From: Oscillospiraceae bacterium
GTDB lineage: Bacteria > Bacillota > Clostridia > Oscillospirales > Ethanoligenentaceae
NCBI GenBank assembly: GCA_003518885.1
Contig: DOXU01000017.1
Coordinates: 1-5,247, forward strand
DNA length: 5,247 bases
Reading direction: 5' to 3'
In this document: in pieces, positions 5,035 through 5,247 of the stretch
Numbering within the stretch: the stretch's first letter is position 1
Layout of the letters: each line of letters opens with the position of its first letter
Made by a program: the position numbers and the translations under genes
Notes under the pieces: generated by a model
Database searches by the model: none
Told to the model about the DNA's origin: nothing
Seen by the model: the letters and a program-made list of their open reading frames with translations, nothing else

Positions 5035-5093
5035 GATACCAAAAGCAACAGGCGCAAACTCATTATTTTGATTACGTAGAAAGGTGCGATTGA

Positions 5094-5247
5094 ATGATTA
5101 TTCATGTGGTGAAGCCCGGAGACAGTCTTTATACTCTTGCCAAACAATATGGCATATCTCTAAATGATATTTTGCAAGTAAACAAACTTTCAGATCCCAA
5201 TATTCTAACTGTAGGACAATCGGTCATCATCCCGCAACAAAGAGCCC
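5094..5247 (+). CDS. LysM-domain protein, N-terminal part (gene runs off the window)
   Basis: An ATG at 5094, with AGAAAGGTG (5078-5086) 7 nt upstream, opens 51 codons that continue past the window end. Residues 3-47 are a complete LysM motif: HVVKPGDSLYTLAKQYGIS, then LNDILQVNKL, then NILTVGQSVIIP. LysM domains bind N-acetylglucosamine-containing polymers such as peptidoglycan. The motif starts at residue 3 with no signal peptide. That is typical of spore-associated proteins made in the mother cell, such as SafA-like coat proteins and the YaaH/SleL group, where one or two N-terminal LysM repeats precede a glycoside hydrolase family 18 domain. The downstream domain is not visible, so a spore cortex hydrolase is only a likely guess. 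Confidence 0.88.
   Translation, partial: MIIHVVKPGDSLYTLAKQYGISLNDILQVNKLSDPNILTVGQSVIIPQQRA

Overview
The gene content suggests an anaerobic or facultative, probably spore-forming member of the Bacillota (low-to-moderate GC). Supporting signs are the strong AGGAGG-type ribosome binding sites, the DXP-independent vitamin B6 pathway (PdxS/PdxT), a YibE/F-family membrane protein, a cysteine-rich ferredoxin of a type common in Clostridia and Negativicutes, and a terminal LysM gene resembling spore-associated LysM proteins. The genus cannot be named from this sequence alone.

Left part (1-2385): a divergent vitamin B6 module. A MocR/GntR-type regulator with a fused aminotransferase-like domain (probable pdxR, cut by the window's left edge) is read leftward. 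The pdxS-pdxT operon is read rightward. PdxT hydrolyses glutamine to ammonia and PdxS uses it to make pyridoxal 5'-phosphate (PLP). The regulator would sense PLP and adjust pdxST. Two copies of the spaced palindrome ATTGT-N6-ACAAT, one inside the start of pdxR and one just before the pdxS ribosome binding site, are candidate operators. A perfect 16-bp hairpin followed by a T-tract closes the operon.

Middle part (2386-4600): two monocistronic-looking genes on the plus strand. The first encodes an eight-helix YibE/F-family membrane protein with a large extracytoplasmic domain. The second encodes a 240-residue ferredoxin-like protein with one complete [4Fe-4S] motif, a second motif lacking one cysteine, and a C-terminal domain carrying Cys-x32-Cys-Cys-Gly. 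The ferredoxin promoter has a perfect -10 box, no recognisable -35 box and an inverted repeat centred near -41.5, an activator-dependent layout.

Right part (4601-5247): a 53-residue, very basic, Pro/Lys/Gly/His-rich protein with its own promoter, ribosome binding site and terminator, not recognised. After it comes the 5' end of a LysM-domain gene that runs off the window, probably a spore-cortex or spore-coat associated protein.

The best candidates for something undescribed are the small basic protein, the unusual cysteine pattern of the ferredoxin, and the paired ATTGT-N6-ACAAT sites.
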